The notes under the pieces are model-generated. The model worked only from the letters and a program-made list of their open reading frames with translations. It searched no databases and was not told where the DNA came from. Positions 1 to 12,060 of a stretch of 64,000 nucleotides of DNA are shown piece after piece. The translations under genes were made by a program, and so were the position numbers. The number at the start of each line of letters is the position of its first letter. Positions within the stretch are counted from its first letter, which is position 1. The DNA comes from Metopolophium dirhodum. Taxonomy: Eukaryota > Arthropoda > Insecta > Hemiptera > Aphididae. The DNA lies in contig NC_083564.1 of NCBI RefSeq assembly GCF_019925205.1, positions 13,240,134 to 13,304,133 on the forward strand, in the 5' to 3' direction.

Positions 1-1533
1 TCGTATTGTATCTCAGAAAATTCTTTTCGCATTTTAATGTCAGTCTTCAACTCTTACTCTAGTTCGATTTTTCAGCTGGTATAGTCGGAAATTAACATTA
101 ATACTTAATAATATTTACCACGCGATTGACGTGTGTGGTGGCGACAAAGCGGTTTTTATGCGTTGTTATACGAAATTATAGTTTTTATTAATGCGTAGGT
201 AACCGTAGTTCATATAAAAAAATATTTTAATGTGTACGTCTAAAATGGTTTACATTATGTATAATGTATATATATTTTATTATTATTATTATTAATAAAC
301 CAGGTATAGATTTTATCTGTTTTTCGTTTTTATAGGAGTGGTTTGCTACTGAATTATTAAACATACTATTAATTTTTATTTTGAACTATTATGAAAACCC
401 TGGGAAATATTCGTTCCTTTCTATATGTTTTACAATATTATTAGTTTGCGCATTTTGCAACAAAAATAAAATAAAATTACACAGTGCATTTAACGACTTC
501 CAGCCATTTATTGAACTAAGCATATAACACAGATGAATCCATGAATTGGGAAAATTTAAAACTAGAGCTAAGTTGGATATTTAAACGAAAAAACGATTTT
601 CCTATTACAATTTTAGGTATTTAGATGATATATATAATTATTATTGATTCGATTTAATTTTTAATAGACTGAATTTTCTTTTCACTGATTCAGTTTAATT
701 ATGCCTATCTATTGTTTCAGACGTGTACATTTCAGTTGATTCCTTAATAATAATACTAAAATGTATAACATTCTTGTAATTCGGAATAATGTAACAAAAT
801 TAAGTTCTAAATCGCTTAATTAAATTCCAATAGGGACCCAAAACAAAATTCTACTGGAAATGTTTCCTAAAAGCGTATTATAATTTATGACCTAACGTAA
901 TAACATTAAAAAATATGTAATGTATTATATTTAGCAACCAAATTATTTAGGTACTAAAAAACAACATTAAGCATAATTTATGAAACTAAAATATACACCT
1001 CGAATAATAAAGTCATGTTTTTAAATCATAGATTACAATATAATTCAGATAAAATGAAACAAATAATTTAATAATATGATAAACACACTGTAGAGCATGA
1101 TACTATTAAGAATATGAAGTTACTTATTTTCAGATAGTTTAAAGTTAAGTAAAACATATTAGTTGTAAATTATGCATTCTACATATTATTATGTTACTTG
1201 TAAGGATTGCAATAAAATGTATTAGATGGAAAATTGAATAAAAAAAATGTAATGATACATTAGAGTACCTATAATATATTAATATATATTATTTATAAAA
1301 TTAGGTTTAATTTTTACATGGTCACATATAATAGGTAATTAATAAATTTAATAATATTTAAATATTTTATGAAGAACTAACAACATTTAACCACATATAA
1401 TATTATTTTAATACTTTTGGCTGAATACTGTACATTTGTCATAGCATTAAAGTTATAAATTAAATTATACAAATACTTAAACTTTGAGTAAAACCAAATA
1501 ATAATTGATACTTATCAATACAGTCCACATGTT
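1..1533. other. No gene seen; AT-rich spacer
   Basis: No exon with both splice sites, no ORF over 60 codons of protein-like composition. A slightly GC-richer patch at 120-160 has no frame of note. Possible polyA-like signals are uninformative at this base composition. Confidence 0.6.
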
Positions 1534-2953
1534 AGATTCTGATTTAACAATGGTGTATGTTTTTTTTTTTTATTTTTTTTGTGTCTATCAACACCTTTTA
1601 GGACAGAAAAGTGCTTGGATTTTCTTCAACAGTAACTTTTCTGATAGGAAAGTGAATCTAGTTGATACTTGGGGGGTCAAAAGTAAAAATTTCCCAGTAG
1701 TTTTCAAAAGCGACGTGAAAAACAAAAGAAAAATTAAGGAAAAACGGGAATTTTTACGCTAAATCTATTTTTGAGAAAATCGATTTTGGTTTTTGGTGCA
1801 ACTCTAAAACAAATGACCGTAGGAACATGAAATTTTGATTGAATGTTTATATTACCATTTTTTATACACTATAACATTTTCCAAATATTGTGACTTATTT
1901 TGAGCTGTTTACGGACATTTTCAGTTTCCATTTTTTTTAGTTTTTTTTTTCTATAAATATCAATAAAATTTTATTTGTTGGTTAAAAAAGCTTGAAAATT
2001 TAATAGAAGGCTCCTAGGTTAATTTCTCAAAAGCAGATGAAAAAAATTAAAAATCCTTAGTCACAGTTTTTATTTATAAGCATTTAAAGTTCAAATGTCG
2101 ACAAAATACGAAAAAATCACGAAAATTAGCAAATTATTTTGAGTTGAGAATTCATAAACATTTTTCTTTTTAAATCTAAGGTTTGAAAATGTAATACGAG
2201 ATTATCCATAAGTTTGTCAACCTTTACCAAAAAAAAAGTGTCTACAAGAAAGTCAAATTAAATTTTTATGAGCGTTTGAAATTTATATTTTTACAACATT
2301 TGATATTCCATTGATTTCTCATGTAACGATTTTCTTATTTTGTTCTAATTAAAAAACGTATGACTGTAGATACTTGAAAATGTCATCGAATGTTTATATT
2401 AGCATTTTCTATACACGATAAAATTTTGAAAATAATTTGACTCGTTTTGAGCTTTTTACGGACATTGTCAGTTTTCAATTTTTTTAGTTTTTTTTCTATA
2501 AATATCAATAAAATTTTATTTGTTGGGTAAAAAAGCGTGAAAATTTAATGCAAGGCTTCTGATATATTGTTACAATATTAGTTGAAAAATATTAAAAATA
2601 CATAGGCACAATTTTTTTTATAAGCATTTAAATTTCGAATTTTGACAAAATTTATCAAATTTAAAATTTAATGATTATTTTGTAGTTAAAAATTTATAAA
2701 ATGTTCAATTTTTATAGCTAATGATTGAAAATTTAAAACAAGGTTCCACGTAAATAGGTTATATATAAATTACTTTATTTACAATAATATCATCAAATAT
2801 ACTTGGTAATATCATATGCTGACTGACCGTTTTTGCTCAGAATCGTTTTTCTTATACAATGATATTATATCATTGAATTCAAATTTAACACTATCCATTA
2901 CAGTGACCCGCTTGTCACCTACTGTACAGCAGTGCGACATCCACTTACCCATC
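1534..2953 (-). repeat. Repeat family A, long copy 1
   Basis: About 1.42 kb matching 35236-36690 in opposite orientation. One end carries AGATTCTGA; the other carries the block ctcagaatcgtttttcttat, then gaattcaaatttaac, and ends near ccacttacccatc. Inside, two units about 540 bp apart repeat the same landmarks (acggacattntcagtttnca, tatcaataaaattttattt). No intact coding frame was seen. Class unknown; non-autonomous element suspected. Confidence 0.8.
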
Positions 2954-3266
2954 TTTTTTTAGTTGAGATTTCATAAAATATTCATCAGGTTTCCGTAAAA
3001 AATAATAGAATATTAACACATTATATCTACTTAAAATGTTTAAATGTTATACACTAATTGTGACTTATAAATGCCTAATACTAATTATATATTAATTCAA
3101 AATCTAGGAAATTGTTCGATTCCCAGTATATTAATTATATACACGTAGGTTAGGTTAGGTTGGCGTTGGTTAGTCTGGTAGTTAGATAGTCGTATATTGT
3201 ACCTATACATTATATTTTTACTTTACTTATTCGCGTGATTCACCCATCGTTGGTTTAAGTACTTAC

Positions 3267-3431
3267 TTTGACTCCATTAATGGACATATGCCAGTTTAAA
3301 TTGTCTCGTCCTATGACAACCATTAGTGACAAAGCAGTTATCATAATAAATCCGATTATTTTAGAGAGGTATAACCTGTTGATCATAGCTTGGAAAAGGT
3401 TTAAAATTTTGTCAAACTGCATGTTCGTCAT
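3267..3431 (-). CDS. Possible first coding exon with membrane segment, unknown gene
   Basis: A frame opens at ATG 3431 after an in-frame TGA and runs 55 codons to an excellent donor, GTCAAA/GTAAGTACTT (3266). The peptide has an amphipathic N-terminus (MTNMQFDKILNLFQ) and one strong hydrophobic stretch (IIGFIMITALSLMVVIG, about residues 28-44), consistent with a signal anchor or the first helix of a membrane protein. The plus strand is also open here for 66 codons but lacks splice support. The next exon was not found; a repeat copy fills 1.5-2.95 kb to the left. Confidence 0.4.
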
Positions 3432-3596
3432 CGTTCATAATAATATATATTTTTTAAGGACAACGTGAAAGATATTTTGTTAAAACCTTTACATAATTGA
3501 ACTAACGCCTTGTTTTTGTTGTCACCCATAAATTAAATTAATCTCGCTGTTGTTTCGTTTTATTTTATGTTTTATTCCCCTTTTTGTCTGTTTCAG

Positions 3597-3710
3597 GTGA
3601 TATTTGAAAAAATATGTACATACCCGATAAGCAAACTCCGCGCACTAATCTCTCAATATTTATTTTTGCGTTTTTATAAATGTTATCTACTGTTTTTACC
3701 TAGCATTTAA
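3597..3710 (+). CDS. Possible 3'-terminal exon, 37 codons, unknown gene
   Basis: A textbook acceptor (tattcccctttttgtctgtttcag) at 3596 is followed by a frame that starts VIFEKICTYPISKLRALISQ and stays open to TAA at 3708-3710. The evidence is the acceptor quality plus a protein-like frame. No upstream donor or exon on this strand was identified. It may be a decayed exon. Confidence 0.25.
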   Translation: MIFEKICTYPISKLRALISQYLFLRFYKCYLLFLPSI

Positions 3711-4957
3711 AAAATGCCAGTCATATTTATGTAATATATAATATATGTTTGTTTTTAAATGTTCAACAAAACTACATTCAGAAATTAGGAATTATTGGAT
3801 GTTTAACATTAGCTTGATAAATCAATAAGTAATGCGCCTAGATATTGTTAATAAATTATACCTGCCAATATATAAAATTCCAAGTTAATCAATATCACGC
3901 TATTCATTTAAGAAAAATTGTTTAATAGATACGTTTTATAATTGTATATTTTAAAATAGCTAATAGTAAATCGTAGCAAATTTGGAATTTTTATTTTTAA
4001 TTTCTGGAGAATTTAAAAAAAATAAAAAAGGGTTGTCATATTATTAATAATAAATGATAACCATTTCTAAGTTTTTTTCAACTTTTATAATATATTGATT
4101 CATTTTTTATCTCTCTAAAAAAAAAAGTCTAAGTATTAAGTGTATTTACAATTGTTATGGAATAAGACATTTACACATTTTATGATTTAAATTCATTTTC
4201 TTTCGAGGTCGGTAAATAATTACTAATGATACAACAATGGCATCATAAAAAAAAATAATAAATTCTACTTCGTGTATAATTAGGTACATTGCAGATCATA
4301 AAATAAGGATAATACTACATATTATATTATAAGTAGTAACACCTATATAAGGTTTTAATAATTTTCATAAATGTTGAAAATTTAAAAAATATTATGGCAT
4401 CATAATTTAAGAAAAAATATTTTTACTTGTTAGTAAAATACTTACATGTTTGAAAAAAATAGGTTTAGAAGATTAATATACCTAAATATTTTTAGTTTAT
4501 ATTATTCTAGTAAAACCATATTTTATTATTTACTGTATGGCGTGTATGTATAAAACAATCTGGAACCTTTTCTATATTTATAAATAGATACCTACATTTT
4601 AAATAAAGTTTATAAACATTTTACAAAATACTATATTCTATACCTACGGGTAAATTAAATTATGAATTTACAAAAATTATAATATACACTGAAAAAAAAA
4701 TAATTTTCTAAAGCTATTTTTCAAATTTAGAACTGAATTCTATAAGGAGGTTGCTGTAGGTTCAGATGGTTTTAGTAGGTTTCAAATATAAGTAAACAAA
4801 CTATAATAGAATAAGTGAACAATTCTTTCCTAATATTTTTTAAATTTTATTTCTATTGACGAAATATTTGTCTTAATAATTTGAGTGTATTATAGCGTTT
4901 TATAAAAAAAATAATATAACTATAAAAATGTACTTAATTTTTTTTTAATTTTACCAG

Positions 4958-5036
4958 AATTCTTGGAGATGAGCTGCAACTCTTTCAGGAATCCCCATAC
5001 TATGCCCCCGATATAACAACATGTCATGAACAATAA
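4958..5036 (+). CDS. Possible 3'-terminal exon ending CHEQ, unknown gene
   Basis: A T-rich acceptor (ttttttttaattttaccag) precedes a frame reading ILGDELQLFQESPYYAPDIT to TAA at 5034-5036, with two nucleotides owed by a previous exon. The stop runs into (AAT)n and an A-run, so a retroposed 3' end is an alternative. The minus strand over the same bases also reads protein-like (GIPERVAAHLQEFW) with a possible donor, so the strand is not settled. Confidence 0.22.
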
Positions 5037-8000
5037 TAATAATAAAAAAAAAAATGCTGAATCTTCTTAAGTTTTTTTAAAACGGATAAAGAATTAAATA
5101 CGAGAACTTTTCGTTTTTGCTCAAAGTAGATATAGATAGCAACCTCGGGATTTCGGTGTCCAAATAAAACGACTTTTGATGTTTTGCCAAAAGACAATTT
5201 GTTCAATACCTTATAATATACTGTACTTAAGTTGGTTCAACACGATTTACCTTTCAAAATCGTATAGGTACCTATTATTTTACAGTAACTCTAACACCAA
5301 TTCTCTGTTTTGTAACCAAATCATATTAGTTTGAATCTTTTTACATAGAATGGAGTACAGAAATACGTACCTAATGTTTAATGTTTTACAGTAATTATAA
5401 AACGTTGTGATTTTTCACCTGTAATAAACAAGTTAGTGTTTTATTCATTTGAAAATAAATCTAATTTACAATCAAATGTGATTTCTTCAAAATGTATATT
5501 ACGTACTATAGTAGTATATTATTTATTATTTACACTTGGGTAAACAATTTAATCAGATTTCATAGGATATAATATTATATTGATAAAAATAAAATATATT
5601 TACCTCATAAAATAGAAATATTATTAAATAAATATTTATTTCCTTATGAGCTGTATGCCTGTATTGCTAAAAAGTCAAAGCTCATAATCTAGATTATATT
5701 TTAATTTTAATTATTCGTTAGAAATTCGAAATTAATTAAATGTGTTAAACTATTAAAATACAAACAAAATGTGTATTTATGTTCAAGCTTTTTTTTTGTC
5801 AAGCAGTAAAACAAATTATTATATATCTACTTAATTATTTATCATTATTGAGTGCGATGAGCTGTGCTAATAATGGATGTTTTGTAGTCATTTGTGTAAA
5901 ACTATTTTTTATATGAATAACTTGTGATAACTGAGATATAATTTAATTTTCAATATTGACTTTGAGAATGAAATTAAATTCCACGAATCGTTAGCAAATA
6001 CATACATATTATGTTTTATTTCGGCGTAATGTTCATACATTTTTCTTTTAGTAAACCAAAAACTTGAATGTAAAAACTGTATTTTTATGAATCCAACATA
6101 ATTATTACTCATTCTTAAAAAACGAGTAGTACAGATTATAAATTTTCTGATTTTAATTTTTTTTAATCTAGATAGGAATCTTAAGATATTTTGAAAAATA
6201 TAAATCATTCAACTGATATTTCTAAAATATTCAGAATATTCTACTTCTAATTAAAGTATAATATTAAAACAATAAATATGAATATACCTACTATTGTTTT
6301 TTATACTGTAATTCTGTGAAAAATGAAAAATAAAACTAATTGTAAAAAATTAAATGGTCAAAAATGTTTCAAGTTGCTTAGGTTCTTCATATAAATTATA
6401 TCCAGGAAAATAGATGTATTGGCATTTCAAATTATATGTCTTAATTAAAGATTTTCGTTCCAAGGTAAACCTATACTAAAGCCACTGAAATATTAATATC
6501 TGTTTTGTTGATTTGTATCTAAAATCGAAAATTCTTTTAATTAATACAATTGTATTGCCTTATTATAGGTCGATATGAACTTTGAAATCCAATGAATTGC
6601 TAAAGCGAATTACATTTTTATAGATAATGTGGCAATACAAAATATTTATTTTTCATACTTCCTGAGAATGTTTTTAAATTTTGTGTGAAACTTACGAGTA
6701 GCCCATAAGCCAAAAGTCGTTAAAATAAATCAGATATAAAATGTATTACCTACGTCAAATGTGTTTACCACATTGTTAGAGAGAATCTGTTCAACGCATT
6801 AGTTGTCCAAAAGCCACATAATTCATGCAAGAAATGTTTGACATTTTGAAATAATGAGATATTATATATATTATTATATTTAGGTGTATGTTTACTTTGA
6901 ATTAACGAAACAGTGTCTATCACATGTCTAATAAATACTTAACTTTCACTATTATTACATTTATAATCATAATAAATCGATAATACTTAAAATATATCAA
7001 ATGTTAATGATATTTGGAACTTATCAGTAAATGTATAAACTATACAAGCATTAATAGTATTATGTACCTTACTTTAAAATATAATACAAATTAATCAAAA
7101 ATCTGCAATCTTAGTATCGTTTTGTGACAAAAAAATTGGCTTCATACTGTCATATTATACTGACATTGGATAAGAAACAAAATTCTTATAAATTATCCTA
7201 CCATTGTATTATAATAATTTACAATAGATAGGTACTCAAGTTTCCGAATTAAAATTATTTTGATATGAGTAAATGAAAATTAAGATGTAAAAAAATACCA
7301 CCAAAAATGATTTGTTTTTAAACATAAATATAAATAAAGATTATTTGGAACTAGATTTAAAGGGGCCCTAATGCCCGAAGCAAAACCTGAAATCTATTAC
7401 CGATACAATTTTGATAATATTCATAATACAAACTTATTGAATATATTGTAACAATCGCATCCAAAGTGCCTTAATTTTAAAATAAATAATATTTTATAAT
7501 TTTATAATTATAACATATACAATTATTTAATTGTATTTGTACTTAGTGTGTACCTACATAATATATTTGCCTTAAATCTTTATTAAAACATGAACAAAAA
7601 TAAAATAGAAAACCTCTGTAAATTAATCAAATTTAAGTAAAAGTTATAAACTTATTTATAAATTAAATTAGATTTGATAATTAGATACTGGAATCCGTGC
7701 TCTTAAAGCTAATGCACAACAGAGTGGATTTTAATGTTAAGCATGATAAACCAAAACGTTAAACAATGAAGAACAAGAAAAAATGAATAATAACAAAATT
7801 ACCATAACCTACATCACTTGATGCTAAAAAAGTAATACAATTTTGGTTAAGGGGTTAGTGAAATTATTTACATTCAGAGGCCTGGATACAACAATACAAG
7901 GATACTTAGGATCATTCGTAAATAAGTGTCTGCTTATTATTACTTTATTAGGTTCTGTTACCATATTTAACTATACAAAGTATATATATAAAATATTTAT

Positions 8001-9559
8001 TATTTTTATGTTGAATTCCTATTTTTACTTAAATTAAAATTTTTAAATATAAACTATTACTTATTTTAAAAGCAAATGTAAAAGTCTTCATAAAAAAAAA
8101 ACTAAATGATGTACATTTATTACCTACATATAAAATTTCTCAAATAGGTGTAATAACATTGCTCCTAATGGTGTCATTTTTTTTAGAACATTTTTAAAGT
8201 TCAACCAGGTAAGAATGACTTATAGAATTGTTTAAATAACTTTCATTCAAATTCTTATAATATATATTATTATAATAAATGATTTTAGTAACTAAAGAAA
8301 AATTAAACAAGTGGTATATTGTATTTAAGTTTGAGTAAAGACTAAAGAGTTGTATTATAAGCATTTATTTACAAACATTCAATATAAAAATTAGGTAGGT
8401 AGGTACTTACTACTTAATATAAGTTTATAAAAGTTATTTAATTGAAATACACAGCCATTATAATTATTGAATATTAAAGATACTATTGTATTAACCCACA
8501 ATAATTGTATATGTTTTCAGACAAACAAATTAATAGAAAAGATATCTACGAATTTTCTTTGTAAATTTGATACTCAAGTCAAATGAAAAATACCTATGTA
8601 AAATATTATGAAGACGACATATTTTATACTAATTATATATACTTATATTATTGTTGTGGCAAATTTATGAACAAAAACTATATGTCATGTTTATTTATAT
8701 TTATTTTTTTTTTAAATTGTTATTTAAAATGTTTCACATACTATGATACTATTTTTTTTTTGTCCAAAATAATGTTTTTTTTTTTTTAAATACATCATAA
8801 ATATGACGACATAATAAGTTTCGTACAACACGTTAATACTACAACGTTCAATAACATAAGAAAACATCCAAAATAATATTCTTTCGAATACTGTTGCAGA
8901 ATAAGTATGACGTCTACATTGTACCTACTGTACATTAATGCATTATAGTCAAATAAATTTAAATTAAATATTCAGCGGACAATGGTATTAAAACGATATT
9001 TCAAAAATGTCAATAGAATCGGAATTTTCACATTTTGGATTAATACCATGACGGATACTATCTAAAGGAATGAATTGTATACAAGAAATATTGTAGAATA
9101 TGCACATGTTAACGCAAATAAAATTTAATATCTATCATAAAAATGTATAATATTCATCAAAAAAGTATAATATACATAAGTTTATGTTCAAAAATACTTG
9201 GAAAATTGTATGTATTTTGTAAATTCAAATTTAAAGGCATGTTTATTTATTATGAAACAATAAAAACAGAGCAAATTATAAATTTAGTTTTACGCTTACT
9301 CATATATATAAAAATTAAAATGATACATTTAGCTAATTGCTCGATTGCCTTAAGGTCAATATAGCACATTAGAATCAAAATTTTAATCAAACTTTGAGGA
9401 AAATTAAAATTTAATGTATATACTATTTGCAACGTTTATGCAATTATCCAGAAATATGTTACATGTATTAATTTCTACTGAATTCTGTAGAAAAAAATCA
9501 TCTACATAATTCACGTATTGGGAAACTTTGGCATAATATTTAATCAGAATTATTCTAAG
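5037..9559. other. No gene seen; AT-rich spacer or long intron
   Basis: ORFs at 5909-6208 (minus), 7843-8037 and 8583-8789 (plus) follow local base composition and lack splice or start context. A small patch at 7355-7410 (ggggccctaatgcccgaag) looks like a repeat remnant. Confidence 0.6.
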
Positions 9560-9735
9560 TTAAGTGTAGACGAATTTTGTGAACGACTTTAATGCGACGC
9601 GCCAGACATCGCGGAAACTCACGGGGACTCGTATCGCGTTCGTTTCGTTTGAAAATGAAATAACGCGACTTTATCGTGAACGTTATGCTATACGGTAAAG
9701 CATCGCCGATCAGAATATGACATATTATTATAGTA
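9560..9735 (-). other. GC-elevated islet with open frame and a GTGAGT donor
   Basis: Read on the minus strand this stretch is open for 58 codons, without ATG, and includes DALPYSITFTIKSRYFIFKR. The sequence AGTCCCC/GTGAGT provides a donor after about 40 codons. It lies 300 bp downstream of the signal-peptide exon on the same strand, but the only nearby AG does not fit that exon's phase. It could be an exon of another transcript or a regulatory islet. Confidence 0.3.
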
Positions 9736-10015
9736 TGCGATGCTCACCCGGTCAAGTGAATTTTCAACAAAAAAGTTCATATTTATCGTAAAATATATAT
9801 TATTTTAAAGTTTATCTTTGATGAAATACCCCAAAAGCGTCACACGGAAGTTAAACATAATATTATTATTATAATTATATATAATATATTAATATCATAT
9901 ATACAATATTACTGAATTCGTATTATTATAATACGGCGATATATTAGTGTATGTGCAATTTGAATATATTATTATTATTATATTTATATATATAGTATAT
10001 ATGTGAATGTCTTAC

Positions 10016-10093
10016 CGAAGTCGGGTAGGCCAATATGGTGTGTACGCATAGCGCTGAGGCGACGGCGACGATCATAGTGCTGGAGCTGGCCAT
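10016..10093 (-). CDS. First coding exon of a secreted protein (signal peptide), rest of gene not found
   Basis: The minus strand opens with ATG at 10093-10091 and reads 26 codons to a donor, CTTCG/GTAAGA, at 10015. The peptide starts MASSSTMIVAVASALCV and has an uninterrupted hydrophobic core followed by LAYP, a good signal-peptidase site after Ala22. A first intron just after the signal peptide is common in insect secreted-protein genes such as cuticle proteins and peptide precursors. A possible acceptor (ccaaacag) lies 14 nt before the ATG, so the 5' UTR may also be spliced. No downstream exon could be assigned; it may be far to the left or outside the window. Family unknown. Confidence 0.55.
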
Positions 10094-10581
10094 CTCGTCG
10101 ATGAGTACTGTTTGGGGATGCCGGGTGAAAAGTGAAATATACGTATATTATAATATAATATTGGAAAAATATGGTATTGCGCACGGCAGATGATGGAATA
10201 ATCGACAGGTGCAGATTTCAACGATCAATGTATGCTGTCGTGTGACGTGTGAATTCGAACCGCCGCGGTTGAAAGCCTATATCGGAATTTTGATTATAAA
10301 TTAATAAATGTTTTCGAATAATATAATATAATATTGTATAATATTGAATGTTGTGAAATTTAACGTATAATATTAAATCTTAATTTACCGCCTATATAAT
10401 AATATATGGTGCGGGTATATATTATTATGCGATGTATATAATATAATAATGTTATTATTATATTATATCAAACGGCGGTGGTGTATGAGTGTGTGTAATG
10501 TGGACTATAATAATAAAATGTTCGGCGTGGAGAGACAGCAGTTGGACACAATCGTACCGTCGTCGTCGTCGGCCGGATAAG

Positions 10582-10616
10582 TGAGGTGTCCCGAAATGCC
10601 GGCGCCCATATATATA
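10582..10616 (-). promoter_or_regulatory. TATA box plus initiator of the signal-peptide gene
   Basis: On the minus strand a TATATATA block (10616-10608) is followed at the standard distance by a TCACTT initiator, with A at 10582, about 34 nt from the first T. The surroundings (10540-10720) are GC-rich for this window. It points toward the signal-peptide exon 490 bp downstream. The spacing and orientation are seen; promoter function is inferred. Confidence 0.5.
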
Positions 10617-10639
10617 CTGGACGTACGCGCGTACTCGAG

Positions 10640-10715
10640 CACAGCGACGACTCCGCCTACGTCAACGGCGCACCAACCCTTGGCGCGGCGGCGGTGGCGT
10701 TCGCGGCGGTGGCGT
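10640..10715. repeat. GC-rich region with GCGGCGGTGGC imperfect repeat
   Basis: A short direct repeat (gcggcggtggcgttcgcg) lies upstream of the TATA box of the signal-peptide gene. It may be promoter-proximal sequence; the short proline/arginine-rich frame read across it is probably spurious. Confidence 0.4.
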
Positions 10716-11619
10716 GTGACGACTATTAGTTTTGATACAATAATATAAATTATTATATGATAATAACGTATACATAGGTATAAGTACCTGCCCTACACAT
10801 ACCTGCTGCTGGGTGATTCGTTTAACGCAAGACGCGCTCATATTATTCATAAAGTATTAATGTTTTTGAAAATATTTTTATTTTTTTACAACGTTTCAAA
10901 AGTCGTCACCGAACAACGTTTTAAATCGTAACTGTTTATGTTTTTCATTTTTTTCAATTATAACTTACAATTTTAATTTCATTATCAAAAACAAAATTGT
11001 GAGTATTTCGATGTATAAAAATAGAATTTAGGATAAGTAGCCCATGAGTTATAAATATTGACTCAAGTTTAGACAAACTGAGAAGTGGACCAACATTTTT
11101 CGGGGTAACGGAGTGTTCATCTACACTTTAAAGTTTAAATAATAATTATAACTCATAAACTAGGTATGTACTCGAAATAGATTCGATTTTTATGTATCAA
11201 AGTACTTAGAAAAATATTCTGATTTGTAGTACTAAAGCTATATGTTGTCATTACTCATTTGTCATTCAAAAAAGTAAGAAACTTAAAAATGTTGGGGATA
11301 AAAATTTTTTAAAGTATAATTTTAAAAAAAAATTGTTTTTTTTGAAACAACATTGTACCATGTAAAAAAAATATTTTGAAAATCATTTATACTTTTTGAA
11401 ATAATGAGAGTTCAATGATAAATGAATCATCCAGCCGGTATATATATTATATATTCTAAATATAAGTATATACTCAATACAGGTACACCTACTGCAGCGG
11501 CGCGGTGAAGAACGAAATAATGATTACGTGACAAAATATATATAACCTTATAATAGAGAGACTGATGCATCTGTCAACGGACATATTTTAATATTTTGTA
11601 TCGTTACAGTACAATGCGT

Positions 11620-11745
11620 GTATTAAAATCACCTGGGGGAGGGGGAGAAACGTGAAGAGCTTTGCGTGCCACCGCAACGGGACGTGTGCAATACGCGTTT
11701 GAGATTTCCATACCACACACCCTTACGCACCCTGGCATAAATAAA
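11620..11745. other. GC-rich islet, possible exon, strand unresolved
   Basis: The plus strand reads after an acceptor-like tatcgttacag (YNACIKITWGRGRNVKSFAC to a stop). The minus strand is open in two frames between tttatgccag and CCCCAG/GTGATT. GC is near 55 percent. Codon content does not decide between strands. Confidence 0.25.
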
Positions 11746-11851
11746 AACTAATGGTGTAAAAGTTTGACCCAGGTAAAGATAAAAATTATTATTATTAATA
11801 TTATTATTATTTTAGACAAAAACCTTTTCGAATGATAATATTATATTATAC

Positions 11852-12028
11852 TGGGTCATGGTGTGACGCAGTGGTCAAGCATCGTCTACCTCTTGGATGG
11901 GTGACCACCCAGGTTTTTGTGACGAATTCTCGACCCAAATAAACACGTGTGTTCCTCGACCAATCGTAACCGCCTGTACACCTAAAGTCCTAAAATGACC
12001 TATGCTTCCTAGGGTCATAAATAAATAA
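11852..12028 (+). mobile_element. SINE with A-box-like head and 5S-rRNA-like segment, 12-bp target duplication
   Basis: Flanked by exact 12-bp repeats ATTATATTATAC (11840-11851 and 12029-12040). The head has TGACGCAGTGG (11864-11874), close to a Pol III A box. It is followed by cttggatgggtgaccaccca (11892-11911), strikingly like box C of 5S rRNA. The tail ends (ATAA)n-type. 177 bp, not protein-coding. Confidence 0.82.
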
Positions 12029-12060
12029 ATTATATTATACATAGATATAGGTTAGGTTCT

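Noticed and set aside
3144..3170. Telomere-like TTAGG repeats (also near 15500, 17990, 43070)
   Set aside because: Only two or three units, and ggttaggtt/aacctaacc phrases are scattered in the window as general background; not an interstitial telomere array.
5800..9400. Several 60-99 aa ORFs rich in Ile, Tyr, Phe, Lys
   Set aside because: Composition mirrors the AT-rich DNA; no splice sites, start context or family resemblance.
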